Below are positions 8,963 to 17,875 of a stretch of 53,953 bases of DNA, piece by piece. Each line of letters opens with the position of its first letter. The first letter of the stretch is position 1. The position numbers were made by a program, and so were the translations under genes. The stretch spans positions 1 to 53,953 of the forward strand of contig SVES01000020.1 in NCBI GenBank assembly GCA_015057305.1, in the 5' to 3' direction. This DNA comes from Pseudobutyrivibrio ruminis. GTDB taxonomy: Bacteria; Bacillota; Clostridia; Lachnospirales; Lachnospiraceae. Under the pieces are notes generated by a model. It did no database searches, had not been told where the DNA came from, and saw nothing but the letters and a program-made list of their open reading frames with translations.

Positions 8963-9913
8963 ATGAAATTGTCATTTGTTATTCCTTGCTACAGATCAGA
9001 AAAGACAATCGAGATAGTGGTAAAGGAAATTACAGATAAGCTGCAGGAAATGAAAATAGAGGATTATGAAATCATCCTTGTAAATGATTGTAGCCCAGAT
9101 GGTACATTTGATGTAATTAGAAAGCTTTGTGCCATGAATAAAAATATAATAGGCATTAATCACGCTAAGAATTTTGGACAGCACGCTGCTTTGATGGCGG
9201 GCTTTCATTTTGTTACAGGTGACGTTGTTGTCTGCCTTGATGATGATGGGCAAACACCTGCTAATGAAGTGGATAAGCTTTTGGACAAAATTAATGAGGG
9301 ATATGATGTGGTGTATGCCGAGTATGAGCATAAGCAGCACTCTGGATTTAGAAACTGGGGCAGCCATGTGAATAAGGTGATGACAGAGGTTATGCTGGGA
9401 AAGCCAAAGGAATTATATGTATCTAGCTATTTTGCTGCTAGAAGATTTATTGTGGATGAAATGCTTAGCTATAAAGGTGCATATCCTTATGTAATAGGCC
9501 TGGTCCTTAGAACTACCAGAAATATTTGCAATGTTCCTGTTAATCATAGAGAGAGAATGGAAGGAAATAGTGGCTACACCATCAAAAAGCTTCTTGGCCT
9601 TTGGATGAATGGGTTTACATCATTTTCAATCTTGCCGCTTAGAATTGCATCCTATGGTGGAAGCTGTATAGCTATCTTAGGATTTCTCTATGCAATTTAT
9701 GTAATAATAGAAAAGCTTACTATTCCAGATAGAGTGCTGGGCTGGAGTTCCACTATATCTATCATCATGATTTTGGGCGGTCTTATACTCTTGGTACTTG
9801 GATTGATTGGGGAGTATGTAGGAAGAATATACATTAGTATTAACAATTCACCTCAGTATGTAATCAGGGAGGTAGTTGGTATTGAGACAACTAACCAGGG
9901 AAAAGAAATATAG
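8963..9913 (+). CDS. GtrB/ArnC-like GT2 glycosyltransferase with membrane tail
   Basis: A 316-residue polyprenyl-phosphate glycosyltransferase. The GT-A domain (residues 1-225) has FVIPCYRSEKT, VNDCSPDGT and the metal-binding LDDDGQTPANE near residue 92. Two hydrophobic hairpins near residues 230-290 anchor it in the membrane. Such enzymes load a sugar on undecaprenyl phosphate for outer-face transfer by a GT-C enzyme. The next gene is exactly such a multi-pass protein and overlaps this one. GGGAG at 8949-8953 supports the start. It is one of four GtrB-like genes in the cluster. Confidence 0.88.
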   Translation: MKLSFVIPCYRSEKTIEIVVKEITDKLQEMKIEDYEIILVNDCSPDGTFDVIRKLCAMNKNIIGINHAKNFGQHAALMAGFHFVTGDVVVCLDDDGQTPANEVDKLLDKINEGYDVVYAEYEHKQHSGFRNWGSHVNKVMTEVMLGKPKELYVSSYFAARRFIVDEMLSYKGAYPYVIGLVLRTTRNICNVPVNHRERMEGNSGYTIKKLLGLWMNGFTSFSILPLRIASYGGSCIAILGFLYAIYVIIEKLTIPDRVLGWSSTISIIMILGGLILLVLGLIGEYVGRIYISINNSPQYVIREVVGIETTNQGKEI

Positions 9914-11573
9914 TTTAGTCTATTACATTTTGTTTACTATTATCACCATTGGATTGTTCGTGAAAGCAAAGTACGGTTTTGCAGACGTAGATGAACCATT
10001 TTTCTTGTCTATTCCACTTAGAATGATAAATGGTGATAAGTTGTTTTTGCACGAATGGAACCTGTCACAATTGACAGGTTTATTGTTGTATCCCTTTGTG
10101 AAAATTTATCTTATGATTTTTAAATCTACGGATGGGATATTACTTAACTTCCGATATATTTATGTTTGCGTGCAAGCAATATCTTGTATTCTTCTATTTA
10201 ATCTATTAAAAAAGTATTCTAAGGCAGCAGCAATTTGCTTTTCGTTAATTCTTCTCCTTTATACACCTCTTAATGTAATGACCCTATGTTATAACACATT
10301 GGGTATTCTATTTATGAATTTCACAGCAGTATTAATCCTAGACGAGGATAAAAAATATAGATTTTTTATTGCAGGCATTTTATTTGCATGTGGCTGTTTG
10401 TGCAATCCATATGCTGTAGTAATATACATTTGTGTTTTGATTTGCATACTTTTCAAAAGGAATAAGGCTATAAGAAAAAGTAAGCTACAATTGCTTGGAA
10501 ATTTTACATTGGGAGCATTAATAATACTTGGGATTACTCTCATTTGTATATTTTCAAGAATATCTATAAACGAATTTATCACAAGCGTTCATGAAATACT
10601 TACGGGAGATTTGGGACACACTGGGGAATTGTGGAAGAAACCAATTACATTTTTGCTACAGGTTTTTGCAGTATATACCCTAGGAACTTTAGTATACATA
10701 ATATATATTCCACTAATTATACTGGCAAGAAAAGCAGAGATGCAGGTTAGAAATAAATATGCAATAGCAGCTATAATTCTGGCGGCTGTGAATGTTGTCT
10801 TTGTTTTGCAGTTTATAAAGCCTATGAATTATAATGTCAATGCATACACAATGCCAATTAGTGGTTTGGGATTATGTTTGGCTCTTATGTATTGGGACAA
10901 GTTAAATCATAGTTATTTCTATAAAATATGGTTACCTGGAGCTTTATATGCATTTACACTTCATGTGGCCTCTGACAACGGAATCGCAACTATAACAATT
11001 GCTGGCACAGTGATGATGATGGCTAGCTTATTATATTTGGCAGATGTATATAAAATCATAGAGGCTGAGGGTACAATAAATCAGCAAAAGATGGCTAAGT
11101 ACGCTTGCTTCGTATTGATTGCCTTACAAATAGGCTTCATGTCGGTGTTTAGGTGGATTGGAATATATTGGGACAAGCCAATAACCTATCAGAATACGTT
11201 AATAAATAAGGGACCAGAAGCAGGGATTATCGCTTCAGAGGATAGGGCAAATACTTACAATCAAATATATGATGAAATAATGAGTTTAGATTCTGATAAA
11301 AAGACATTGTTCTTTACTAGCAGAACCTGGCTATATGATTTGCAGCAGTTTGAAAACTGTAGCTTTTCGGCTTGGATTTGGCATATTAGCCCTGATACTG
11401 TGGCTCGCTTTGCTAGGTACTATGAGATTAATCCTGATAAAAAGCCAGAGGTTGTTTATATTGACCAGGATAATGCTAATCTTGCAGGCTACTGGGTGGC
11501 GGCAGGTTATGAAATATCAGAACAGACTGCCAGTGGTGGATATGTCTTACAATTGGTAAATAATAATGAGTAA
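9882..11573 (+). CDS. Multi-pass GT-C-like membrane glycosyltransferase
   Basis: An integral membrane protein of 563 residues. The YGFADVDEPF motif after the first membrane helix is the acidic first-loop signature of GT-C (PMT/ArnT-like) enzymes, which use lipid-phosphate sugars. About ten hydrophobic segments are followed by a soluble C-terminal domain from about residue 430. It overlaps the GT2 gene by 32 nt. There is no ATG near the N-terminus; TTG 9882 is preferred because AGGGAGG at 9866-9872 lies 9 nt upstream. TTG 9876 is the alternative but is only 3 nt from that site. It is presumably the partner of the upstream GtrB-like enzyme. Confidence 0.78.
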   Translation: MRQLTREKKYSLVYYILFTIITIGLFVKAKYGFADVDEPFFLSIPLRMINGDKLFLHEWNLSQLTGLLLYPFVKIYLMIFKSTDGILLNFRYIYVCVQAISCILLFNLLKKYSKAAAICFSLILLLYTPLNVMTLCYNTLGILFMNFTAVLILDEDKKYRFFIAGILFACGCLCNPYAVVIYICVLICILFKRNKAIRKSKLQLLGNFTLGALIILGITLICIFSRISINEFITSVHEILTGDLGHTGELWKKPITFLLQVFAVYTLGTLVYIIYIPLIILARKAEMQVRNKYAIAAIILAAVNVVFVLQFIKPMNYNVNAYTMPISGLGLCLALMYWDKLNHSYFYKIWLPGALYAFTLHVASDNGIATITIAGTVMMMASLLYLADVYKIIEAEGTINQQKMAKYACFVLIALQIGFMSVFRWIGIYWDKPITYQNTLINKGPEAGIIASEDRANTYNQIYDEIMSLDSDKKTLFFTSRTWLYDLQQFENCSFSAWIWHISPDTVARFARYYEINPDKKPEVVYIDQDNANLAGYWVAAGYEISEQTASGGYVLQLVNNNE

Positions 11574-12729
11574 AAAGAAAATTCTATTTGTTATTCCATC
11601 TGTGAAAATTGGTGGTATTGAAAATGCACTATTAAATATGCTGGAGCATTTTGACTATAGTAAATATGATGTTTATCTCTACGTATTTCATCTGGATAAA
11701 GAGCGGGCAAAAAAGATTAACAAAAGCGTAAAGGTGCTGACTGGCGGCAGGCTATTAGATGCAGCCGCAATGACACTATCGGAAGCTAAGTCCGCTGGTA
11801 AAATTACTTATATTTCCAGAGCTGCTCTAGCTGTGGGGTGCAAATTATTTGGCTCTAATCCAGTATTTAAGGCAATCTTTTTCTTTGAAAAAAGCATTAC
11901 TGATATGGATTGTGTTATCTCATATTCCAATAATGTAAATCTAAAGAGCACGTATTTTGGCGCTAATTTATTTGCGTTAACAAAAGTTGAAGCTTCAAAA
12001 AAGATTGCATGGCTTCATGTAGATTATGATGCAATGCATATGGACTCTGAGATAAATAATAATGAGTATCGAGCATTTGATGCAGTAATAGCAGTTTCAA
12101 AAGCTGTCAAAGATAGCTTTGTTAGATGCAACCCTATGATGAGTGAAAAAACTCATGTGGTATATAATGTACTGCCCCAAAATGCATATAATACTGTGAA
12201 ACAAGAAAATCATATATTAGAAAAAAAGATTGTTACTGTAGGACGTCTAGATCCTAATAAGAATCAGATTGAATGTATAAGAATTGCGCGTAAGTTAAAG
12301 GATGATGGCATATCTTTCAAATGGTATTTGATTGGCGACGGCCAGGATAGACAGACTTTAGAACAGCATATTGAAATGGCAGGCCTGCAAAATGAAGTAT
12401 TGATAACTGGCTATACAGATAATGTAAATGACTTGACAAATGATGCAGATTTATTTGTATCCACATCCTTATCAGAAAGCTATGGAATGGCGGTGGTAGA
12501 AGCGCAGGCCATGGGAGTTCCTGTTGTTGTAAAAGAGTATCCTGCAGCAAAAGAGATAGTTGATGGCGGAAATGGTATATTAGTGAGTGACTATGATACA
12601 ATGTATCAGGAAATTAAAAAGCTATTAACAGATGAAAAGGCATATAAAAGGCTAAAGGATGAAACGAAGGTTTTATGCAATGATAACGAAAGCATGGAAC
12701 GCTTGTATGATATAATAGATAGTCTGTAA
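11566..12729 (+). CDS. GT4-family glycosyltransferase
   Basis: A 387-residue GT-B glycosyltransferase. The N-terminus IPSVKIGGIENALLNML is the GT4 acceptor-side signature. The C-terminal half has VGRLDPNKNQ and the donor-binding ESYGMAVVEAQAMGVPVVV near residue 305. It overlaps the previous stop by 8 nt. It is cytoplasmic and probably assembles the repeat unit; the sugar is unknown. Confidence 0.88.
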   Translation: MSKKKILFVIPSVKIGGIENALLNMLEHFDYSKYDVYLYVFHLDKERAKKINKSVKVLTGGRLLDAAAMTLSEAKSAGKITYISRAALAVGCKLFGSNPVFKAIFFFEKSITDMDCVISYSNNVNLKSTYFGANLFALTKVEASKKIAWLHVDYDAMHMDSEINNNEYRAFDAVIAVSKAVKDSFVRCNPMMSEKTHVVYNVLPQNAYNTVKQENHILEKKIVTVGRLDPNKNQIECIRIARKLKDDGISFKWYLIGDGQDRQTLEQHIEMAGLQNEVLITGYTDNVNDLTNDADLFVSTSLSESYGMAVVEAQAMGVPVVVKEYPAAKEIVDGGNGILVSDYDTMYQEIKKLLTDEKAYKRLKDETKVLCNDNESMERLYDIIDSL

Positions 12730-12738
12730 AGGGATTAA

Positions 12739-13671
12739 ATGATGGATTACGGTCTTATTTCGATAATTGTTCCAATATACAATGTTTCAAAATACTTGGA
12801 TAAATGCGTAGAAAGTATTTTGAATCAGAATTATAAAAATATAGAATTAATACTTGTGGATGATGGCTCTACAGATGGCAGTAAAAAAAAGTGCGATGAC
12901 TGGGCCCAAAAAGATACCAGAGTGGTGGTTATACACAAGGAAAATGGTGGCTCGGCAGATTCTAGAAATGTAGGAATGGAAGCTGCTAAAGGGGATTACA
13001 TAGGGTTTGTAGATAGCGATGACTGGATTGCACCTGAAATGTATGAGAAGCTTATGGACGCAATCCAAGAAAGAAATCTGGATATGTCTGTCTGCTTTTT
13101 TAAAGCTGTTAGTGATGAAAACTATGAATTTAACAATACCGAGTATCCTACTACAGAATACACAGGCAGAGATTTTGCAAATCTCATCATAGCGGAGAAG
13201 AAACCAAGAATTTCGTATGCTATATGGAAATGTTTATATAAACGCGAAGTTATAAAGGACATTAAGTTTTACAAGGGTGTGCATTATAACGAGGATGCAG
13301 TGTTTTTGATTGAGAGCTTGTGGAATGCAAAGAAAATGGCATTTATAGATGCTCCAATGTATTATTATAGGGTGCATGGGAGTAGTATTTCGAATATTGA
13401 TATATCTGAAAAGAGGATAAAAGATATTCTATTTAAGTGCCAATGGCTGCTGAATTATTATGAAAAAAATGCAAATGATTCAGAAATAAAAAAAGTAAGA
13501 AAATGTGTAATAAATGAATTGTTATCGTATCTTCGTCTTGCATCAAAGCAAAAGAGCTTAAATAAATGTGAGGTTTTAATAAAAAAATATATAAACGATA
13601 ATAAATTGGGTGTTAAAGATATAAGGTTTGATATAAAGAATTTGTTAAAGTATATCTTTTTTGTATTATAA
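12739..13671 (+). CDS. GT2-family glycosyltransferase (EpsJ-like)
   Basis: A 310-residue GT-A enzyme with SIIVPIYNVSKYLDKC, LVDDGSTDGS and the metal-binding FVDSDDW near residue 95. Unlike the GtrB-like enzymes in the cluster it has no membrane tail, so it probably extends the repeat unit in the cytoplasm. It starts 9 nt after the previous stop; GGGATTAA provides a weak ribosome site and ATG 12742 is an alternative start. The C-terminal 60 residues are Lys- and Asn-rich, as is common in capsular GT2 enzymes. Confidence 0.87.
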   Translation: MMDYGLISIIVPIYNVSKYLDKCVESILNQNYKNIELILVDDGSTDGSKKKCDDWAQKDTRVVVIHKENGGSADSRNVGMEAAKGDYIGFVDSDDWIAPEMYEKLMDAIQERNLDMSVCFFKAVSDENYEFNNTEYPTTEYTGRDFANLIIAEKKPRISYAIWKCLYKREVIKDIKFYKGVHYNEDAVFLIESLWNAKKMAFIDAPMYYYRVHGSSISNIDISEKRIKDILFKCQWLLNYYEKNANDSEIKKVRKCVINELLSYLRLASKQKSLNKCEVLIKKYINDNKLGVKDIRFDIKNLLKYIFFVL

Positions 13672-13724
13672 ATATAGGGATTGTGTAGAGTTACCACTAA
13701 TTATATGAAGGGTGAATTGTATTC

Positions 13725-15464
13725 ATGAAAATGATTGAAGGGAAATTGAATTACGATAGAAAAAAAAAGTTGTATATAATGGTAACCAGTATACATTTCA
13801 TACTTACATTTATTTGGGAACGGTCGATACTGGTGTTGGATAATGGATATGAAGAGCTGATTAGTATTCCAATAGTAGAAAGTTATATTAGCGCACGCAG
13901 TGAATTTATAATCATATACATTTTGTCTAAAGTGATTTGCTTCGCTTTAGTCGCATTTTTATGGTATTTGCTGTTTTATGTTATAAAAAAAATTGAAAAA
14001 AAAATACTTATACCAATCGTACTGGTGTTTGCCATCGGCCTTATTATAGGAATTATTACTTACCCTGACAATTATATGGATGATATAGATAATTATACCA
14101 ACTATTTGTATGCAGTGCGTTTGATTCCTACATATTGGCAACATGTGTTTACAGGAGCATTTTATGCAGGATGCTGTATGACATTCCCTCATCCGGTGTC
14201 AATTGTGGTGATTCAGTGGAGTTTATTTGTGAGTGCATTAGGGTATATTATGCAAAAAATTAATAATTGTTTTGGAGGAAAGCTATATTTATTACCTTTA
14301 ATTCTTCTGCTGCTGCCTGATACATTTTTTATTGCATATGATCCTTACAGAAATAATTTGTACACCATTTTAACTGTATTTTATTTTTCCTTTTTATATT
14401 TTGATATATATAAATCTAATGGTGCCCTAAGGGGGTGTCAAAAAGTTTTATACGTTATTACCACCGCATTAATTGCATCATGGCGTGCGGAGGGGATAAT
14501 AGTTGGATTTGCTGGTGTACTACTTTACATTATATATATAGATATTCCAAAAAGAGCAATTAAGAATAAAATAATTATTGTCATGTGCACCCTATTCGCT
14601 TGCGTATTGTTCAATAGAATACAGCATATAGGTGAGGCGAAATATTACGGAAGTGATTATTCTATAGTTAATACAGCTAATGTGCTGAGTGAAATATTTA
14701 ATAATCCTAATGCAAATCTTTCGTATGAAAATGTAGATGACGATATTGAAGCAATAAATAACATTGTTTCTGTAGAAGTATTAAAAGAACAGGGACTGAA
14801 TGGGCTAAGAAGCAGTAATTGGTCCAAAGGCCATAAAGATTTCAATCAGACACTTGCCTCTGAAAGTGAGGCTGAGAATTATATGAATGCATACTATAAT
14901 ATAGTAGTAAATAACCTTAGAGACTATTTAAATGTTCAGCTCAATGTATTTTTTTCATCTTTGGGCATGAGCGGCACGCAATTTGAACAGTATAGTTTTA
15001 GTGGGGAAAGTAGTGTTTCATTAACATATTTTCAGTATACACAATGGGAAAAGGGGCAAACTGAATTGTTAGCTACTTGTGGGACTTTGAGTTGGCAACA
15101 AAGCAATGTGAGACAAGTGTGTTACACGATTACTGACACAATTAGACAAACTATTTTATTATTATTCAGAGAAAGTGGATTGATTCAGCTGTTGAGAGTA
15201 TGTTCTATATTATTCATGCTTTGTATTTGCATTCGAGAATTGTTAATAATGCTAGATAATTTCAATAAAACAAAAATGTTTTATTTTATTACTTCATTTT
15301 TCATTATTCTTCAATATATAGGAATTATATTATTTATGCCAGTAGCTAGAGAACCCTATTTTTATCCTATGCAATATGCAAGCTTTCTTATAATTACCTG
15401 TTTGATTTGTGAAAAGGTGATATCAAGTAGAGAAAATAAAGCTAAAACCGGAACGAATATATAG
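13725..15464 (+). CDS. Multi-pass membrane protein, putative GT-C glycosyltransferase
   Basis: A 579-residue membrane protein with about eleven hydrophobic segments. After the third segment it has an acidic patch, YPDNYMDDIDNYTNYLY, in an outside loop, which may be the GT-C catalytic loop. A soluble insertion of about 140 residues lies between membrane blocks (residues 305-450). The overall shape resembles glycan-cluster membrane proteins of the DUF6020/GT39-like type, but I cannot name the family with certainty. An O-unit polymerase (Wzy) is the other possibility, since no other clear polymerase is visible in the cluster. Confidence 0.7.
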   Translation: MKMIEGKLNYDRKKKLYIMVTSIHFILTFIWERSILVLDNGYEELISIPIVESYISARSEFIIIYILSKVICFALVAFLWYLLFYVIKKIEKKILIPIVLVFAIGLIIGIITYPDNYMDDIDNYTNYLYAVRLIPTYWQHVFTGAFYAGCCMTFPHPVSIVVIQWSLFVSALGYIMQKINNCFGGKLYLLPLILLLLPDTFFIAYDPYRNNLYTILTVFYFSFLYFDIYKSNGALRGCQKVLYVITTALIASWRAEGIIVGFAGVLLYIIYIDIPKRAIKNKIIIVMCTLFACVLFNRIQHIGEAKYYGSDYSIVNTANVLSEIFNNPNANLSYENVDDDIEAINNIVSVEVLKEQGLNGLRSSNWSKGHKDFNQTLASESEAENYMNAYYNIVVNNLRDYLNVQLNVFFSSLGMSGTQFEQYSFSGESSVSLTYFQYTQWEKGQTELLATCGTLSWQQSNVRQVCYTITDTIRQTILLLFRESGLIQLLRVCSILFMLCICIRELLIMLDNFNKTKMFYFITSFFIILQYIGIILFMPVAREPYFYPMQYASFLIITCLICEKVISSRENKAKTGTNI

Positions 15465-15508
15465 GTTACTAATACAATATTTTATTAGTTAAAAGGAAAA
15501 GGGTATAA

Positions 15509-17062
15509 ATGTCTACTTTAAAAGAATTAAACAATAATATAAAAATAGAAGAAAAAATGAGATGGGACGTAGTAAAGAAAATTACATGGATTGTAGTAAT
15601 AGGCTTCGTGATACATGGTACATACGCATTTGACAAAACCATATGGTTTGATGATGCAGCCTCATTAAATGGTTGGTATCCGTGGGCTGCGATTGAGCAT
15701 GGTAGATGGGCATGGGGGATTATAGACTATGTGATGAAATTCTTAGTAGGAACAGAGTTGATTGCTTCATGGCATATAATGAATTCATTTATAATAATTG
15801 CGTTGATTGCATTAGTTCTATTAAGAAGATTTGATATTAGTAATAAGGCAGAACAATGGATTTTAATAGTCTATATGCTGGTTAATGTTTCTGTATTGGG
15901 AAATATAGCATATGTTGGTTCATCGGCTATGAATTTCTTTGGCCTGCTAATAACCACAATTTCCGCGATAGTTGTTTTTGATAGTGACAATTTTAAAAAA
16001 GCAATTATAGGAATATTGTTGCTGGTATTATCACTTGGAATGTATCAGTGCTATTTGGCATATTTTGTAACACTAGCACTAATATTGTTTATAAAAGACG
16101 TACTTTCAAGTGATGAAAAAGACTTGTATTCTTATTTGAAGAGTGGATTGAAAATAATTGGGATTATTATTATATCATTAGGCATATACTTTGTAGTAAC
16201 AAATATTGTGTGTAAAGTTACAAACCATCCTTTAACAGATTATGCCGGTACGGCTTCATATGGAATAGTAGATTTGAATACTTATTTACAACGCGTTATA
16301 TATGCCTACAGACAATTTTTTCTACAAACCAAAGGTTATTATTATTCATTGTTTCCTTTTGAATGGGGCGGATGGTGGATTATATTTCTAGTACTATTAA
16401 TAATTATTCAGGTATTAATTGTATTAACGCTTTTTAGAAAAAAACAGTATAAAAAGTGTTTTGCTTTTGTAATTCTTAATATGTTGCTTCCGCTAGCACA
16501 TAATTTGATATTTGTAATGTACAATCCTATAAATGCATCCTCGTTGCATGTATATCAATCGATACTAATATTCTTTTATGCCATTATTTTGGTGAACTTT
16601 ATAGAGATAAAAAAAGAATATTTGTACATCATGAGGATATTTCTACTCATAATTATTGCAGTGATTGACATGTTGCTGATTAAATATGATAATAAGTGTT
16701 ATGTTTCAATTAAAATTGAAAGAGAGCAAAGCATATCATTTATGAATCGATTACTAGCAGAGATTCATTCAACAGAAGGATATGTGGATGGGATGGAAAT
16801 ATTTGTGGCTGATTTGGAAAATCTGGCTGAAATGGGTGAGGATAAAACGACCTTTTCAGAAGGTATTTCAACAAACCCATATGACGTGACAACATTTGAT
16901 TATACTAAAAATGATTTTGTGTATATTTATAATGGGGAAAAAGTAAACATAAGGGATCTCTATGAAGGAGATTATGAGTATGTAGGTATATATGATATGC
17001 CTAAATATCCAAGTTATGGGTCTATAAAAGTTATAGATGATAGAGTAATTGTAAATTTGTAG
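15509..17062 (+). CDS. GtrII-type integral membrane glycosyltransferase (paralogue)
   Basis: A 517-residue membrane protein and paralogue of the gene at 14-1609. The first outside loop has FDDAAS (D48-D49) and is followed by HGRWAWGIIDY, the GtrII-type signature. The C-terminal soluble tail of about 110 residues ends like the paralogue (YDMPKYPSYGSIKVIDD). A small inverted repeat (ACTAATA/TATTAGT) lies in the 44-nt gap upstream and may tune expression inside the operon. Two GtrII copies suggest two side-branch sugars, each possibly fed by one of the GtrB-like enzymes. Confidence 0.8.
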   Translation: MSTLKELNNNIKIEEKMRWDVVKKITWIVVIGFVIHGTYAFDKTIWFDDAASLNGWYPWAAIEHGRWAWGIIDYVMKFLVGTELIASWHIMNSFIIIALIALVLLRRFDISNKAEQWILIVYMLVNVSVLGNIAYVGSSAMNFFGLLITTISAIVVFDSDNFKKAIIGILLLVLSLGMYQCYLAYFVTLALILFIKDVLSSDEKDLYSYLKSGLKIIGIIIISLGIYFVVTNIVCKVTNHPLTDYAGTASYGIVDLNTYLQRVIYAYRQFFLQTKGYYYSLFPFEWGGWWIIFLVLLIIIQVLIVLTLFRKKQYKKCFAFVILNMLLPLAHNLIFVMYNPINASSLHVYQSILIFFYAIILVNFIEIKKEYLYIMRIFLLIIIAVIDMLLIKYDNKCYVSIKIEREQSISFMNRLLAEIHSTEGYVDGMEIFVADLENLAEMGEDKTTFSEGISTNPYDVTTFDYTKNDFVYIYNGEKVNIRDLYEGDYEYVGIYDMPKYPSYGSIKVIDDRVIVNL

Positions 17063-17076
17063 AAAGAGGAGAAAAA

Positions 17077-17853
17077 ATGAAAGTAGTACTTTTGGCAGGT
17101 GGATTTGGTACAAGAATCTCAGAAGAATCACAGTATAAACCGAAGCCGATGATCGAAATAGGAGGAAAGCCAATCCTATGGCACATTATGAAGGAATATT
17201 CATATTACGGATACAATGAATTCGTTATATGTGCTGGTTACATGCAACATGTTATAAAAGAGTGGTTTGCAGACTACTTTTTGCATAATAGTGATATCAC
17301 ATTTGATTATACTTCTGGCGAAAGAAAAATGATTGTTCATGATCAATATCTTGATAAGTGGAAAGTTACAGTTGTGGATACTGGACTTAATACAATGACA
17401 GGTGGTAGAATTAAAAGAATTCAAAAGTATATTGGTAACGAACCATTTCTAATGACATACGGTGATGGGGTTTGCGATGTAGATATTAATGAATTAGTTA
17501 AGTTTCATAAATCTCACGGTAAAATAGCTACACTTACAGCTGTTAGACAGGATCAGTCCAAAGGTGTCCTTGATATTGGTGGAGATAATGCGGTACGTAG
17601 ATTTCGAGAGAAGAAAGCGTCAGATGGTGTGCCTATCAATGCAGGATACATGGTTTTAGAACCAGCAATATTCGATTATATAGAAGGCGATAGCACAGTG
17701 TTCGAGAAAGAACCATTGGAAAGGCTGGCATCTCAAGGCGAATTAATGAGCTATACGTATGATGGTTTCTGGCAGTGCATGGATACAAAACATGAGATGG
17801 AAAAGCTTAATGAAATGTTAGCAAATAATAAGGCCCCATGGAAAAAGTGGTAA
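17077..17853 (+). CDS. rfbF: Glucose-1-phosphate cytidylyltransferase
   Basis: A 258-residue nucleotidyltransferase, the normal length for RfbF (DdhA). The N-terminal GGFGTRISEESQYKPKPM motif and the segments GGKPILWHIM, FVICAGYMQHVIKEWF and FDYTSGER are diagnostic. It makes CDP-glucose from CTP and glucose-1-phosphate, the first step to CDP-3,6-dideoxyhexoses. The start has a good AGAGGAG site. In most clusters rfbG (CDP-glucose 4,6-dehydratase) follows; here rfbH follows directly and no rfbG is in the window. Confidence 0.93.
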   Translation: MKVVLLAGGFGTRISEESQYKPKPMIEIGGKPILWHIMKEYSYYGYNEFVICAGYMQHVIKEWFADYFLHNSDITFDYTSGERKMIVHDQYLDKWKVTVVDTGLNTMTGGRIKRIQKYIGNEPFLMTYGDGVCDVDINELVKFHKSHGKIATLTAVRQDQSKGVLDIGGDNAVRRFREKKASDGVPINAGYMVLEPAIFDYIEGDSTVFEKEPLERLASQGELMSYTYDGFWQCMDTKHEMEKLNEMLANNKAPWKKW

Positions 17854-17875
17854 TAAAGTTTAAGGAGATATATAG

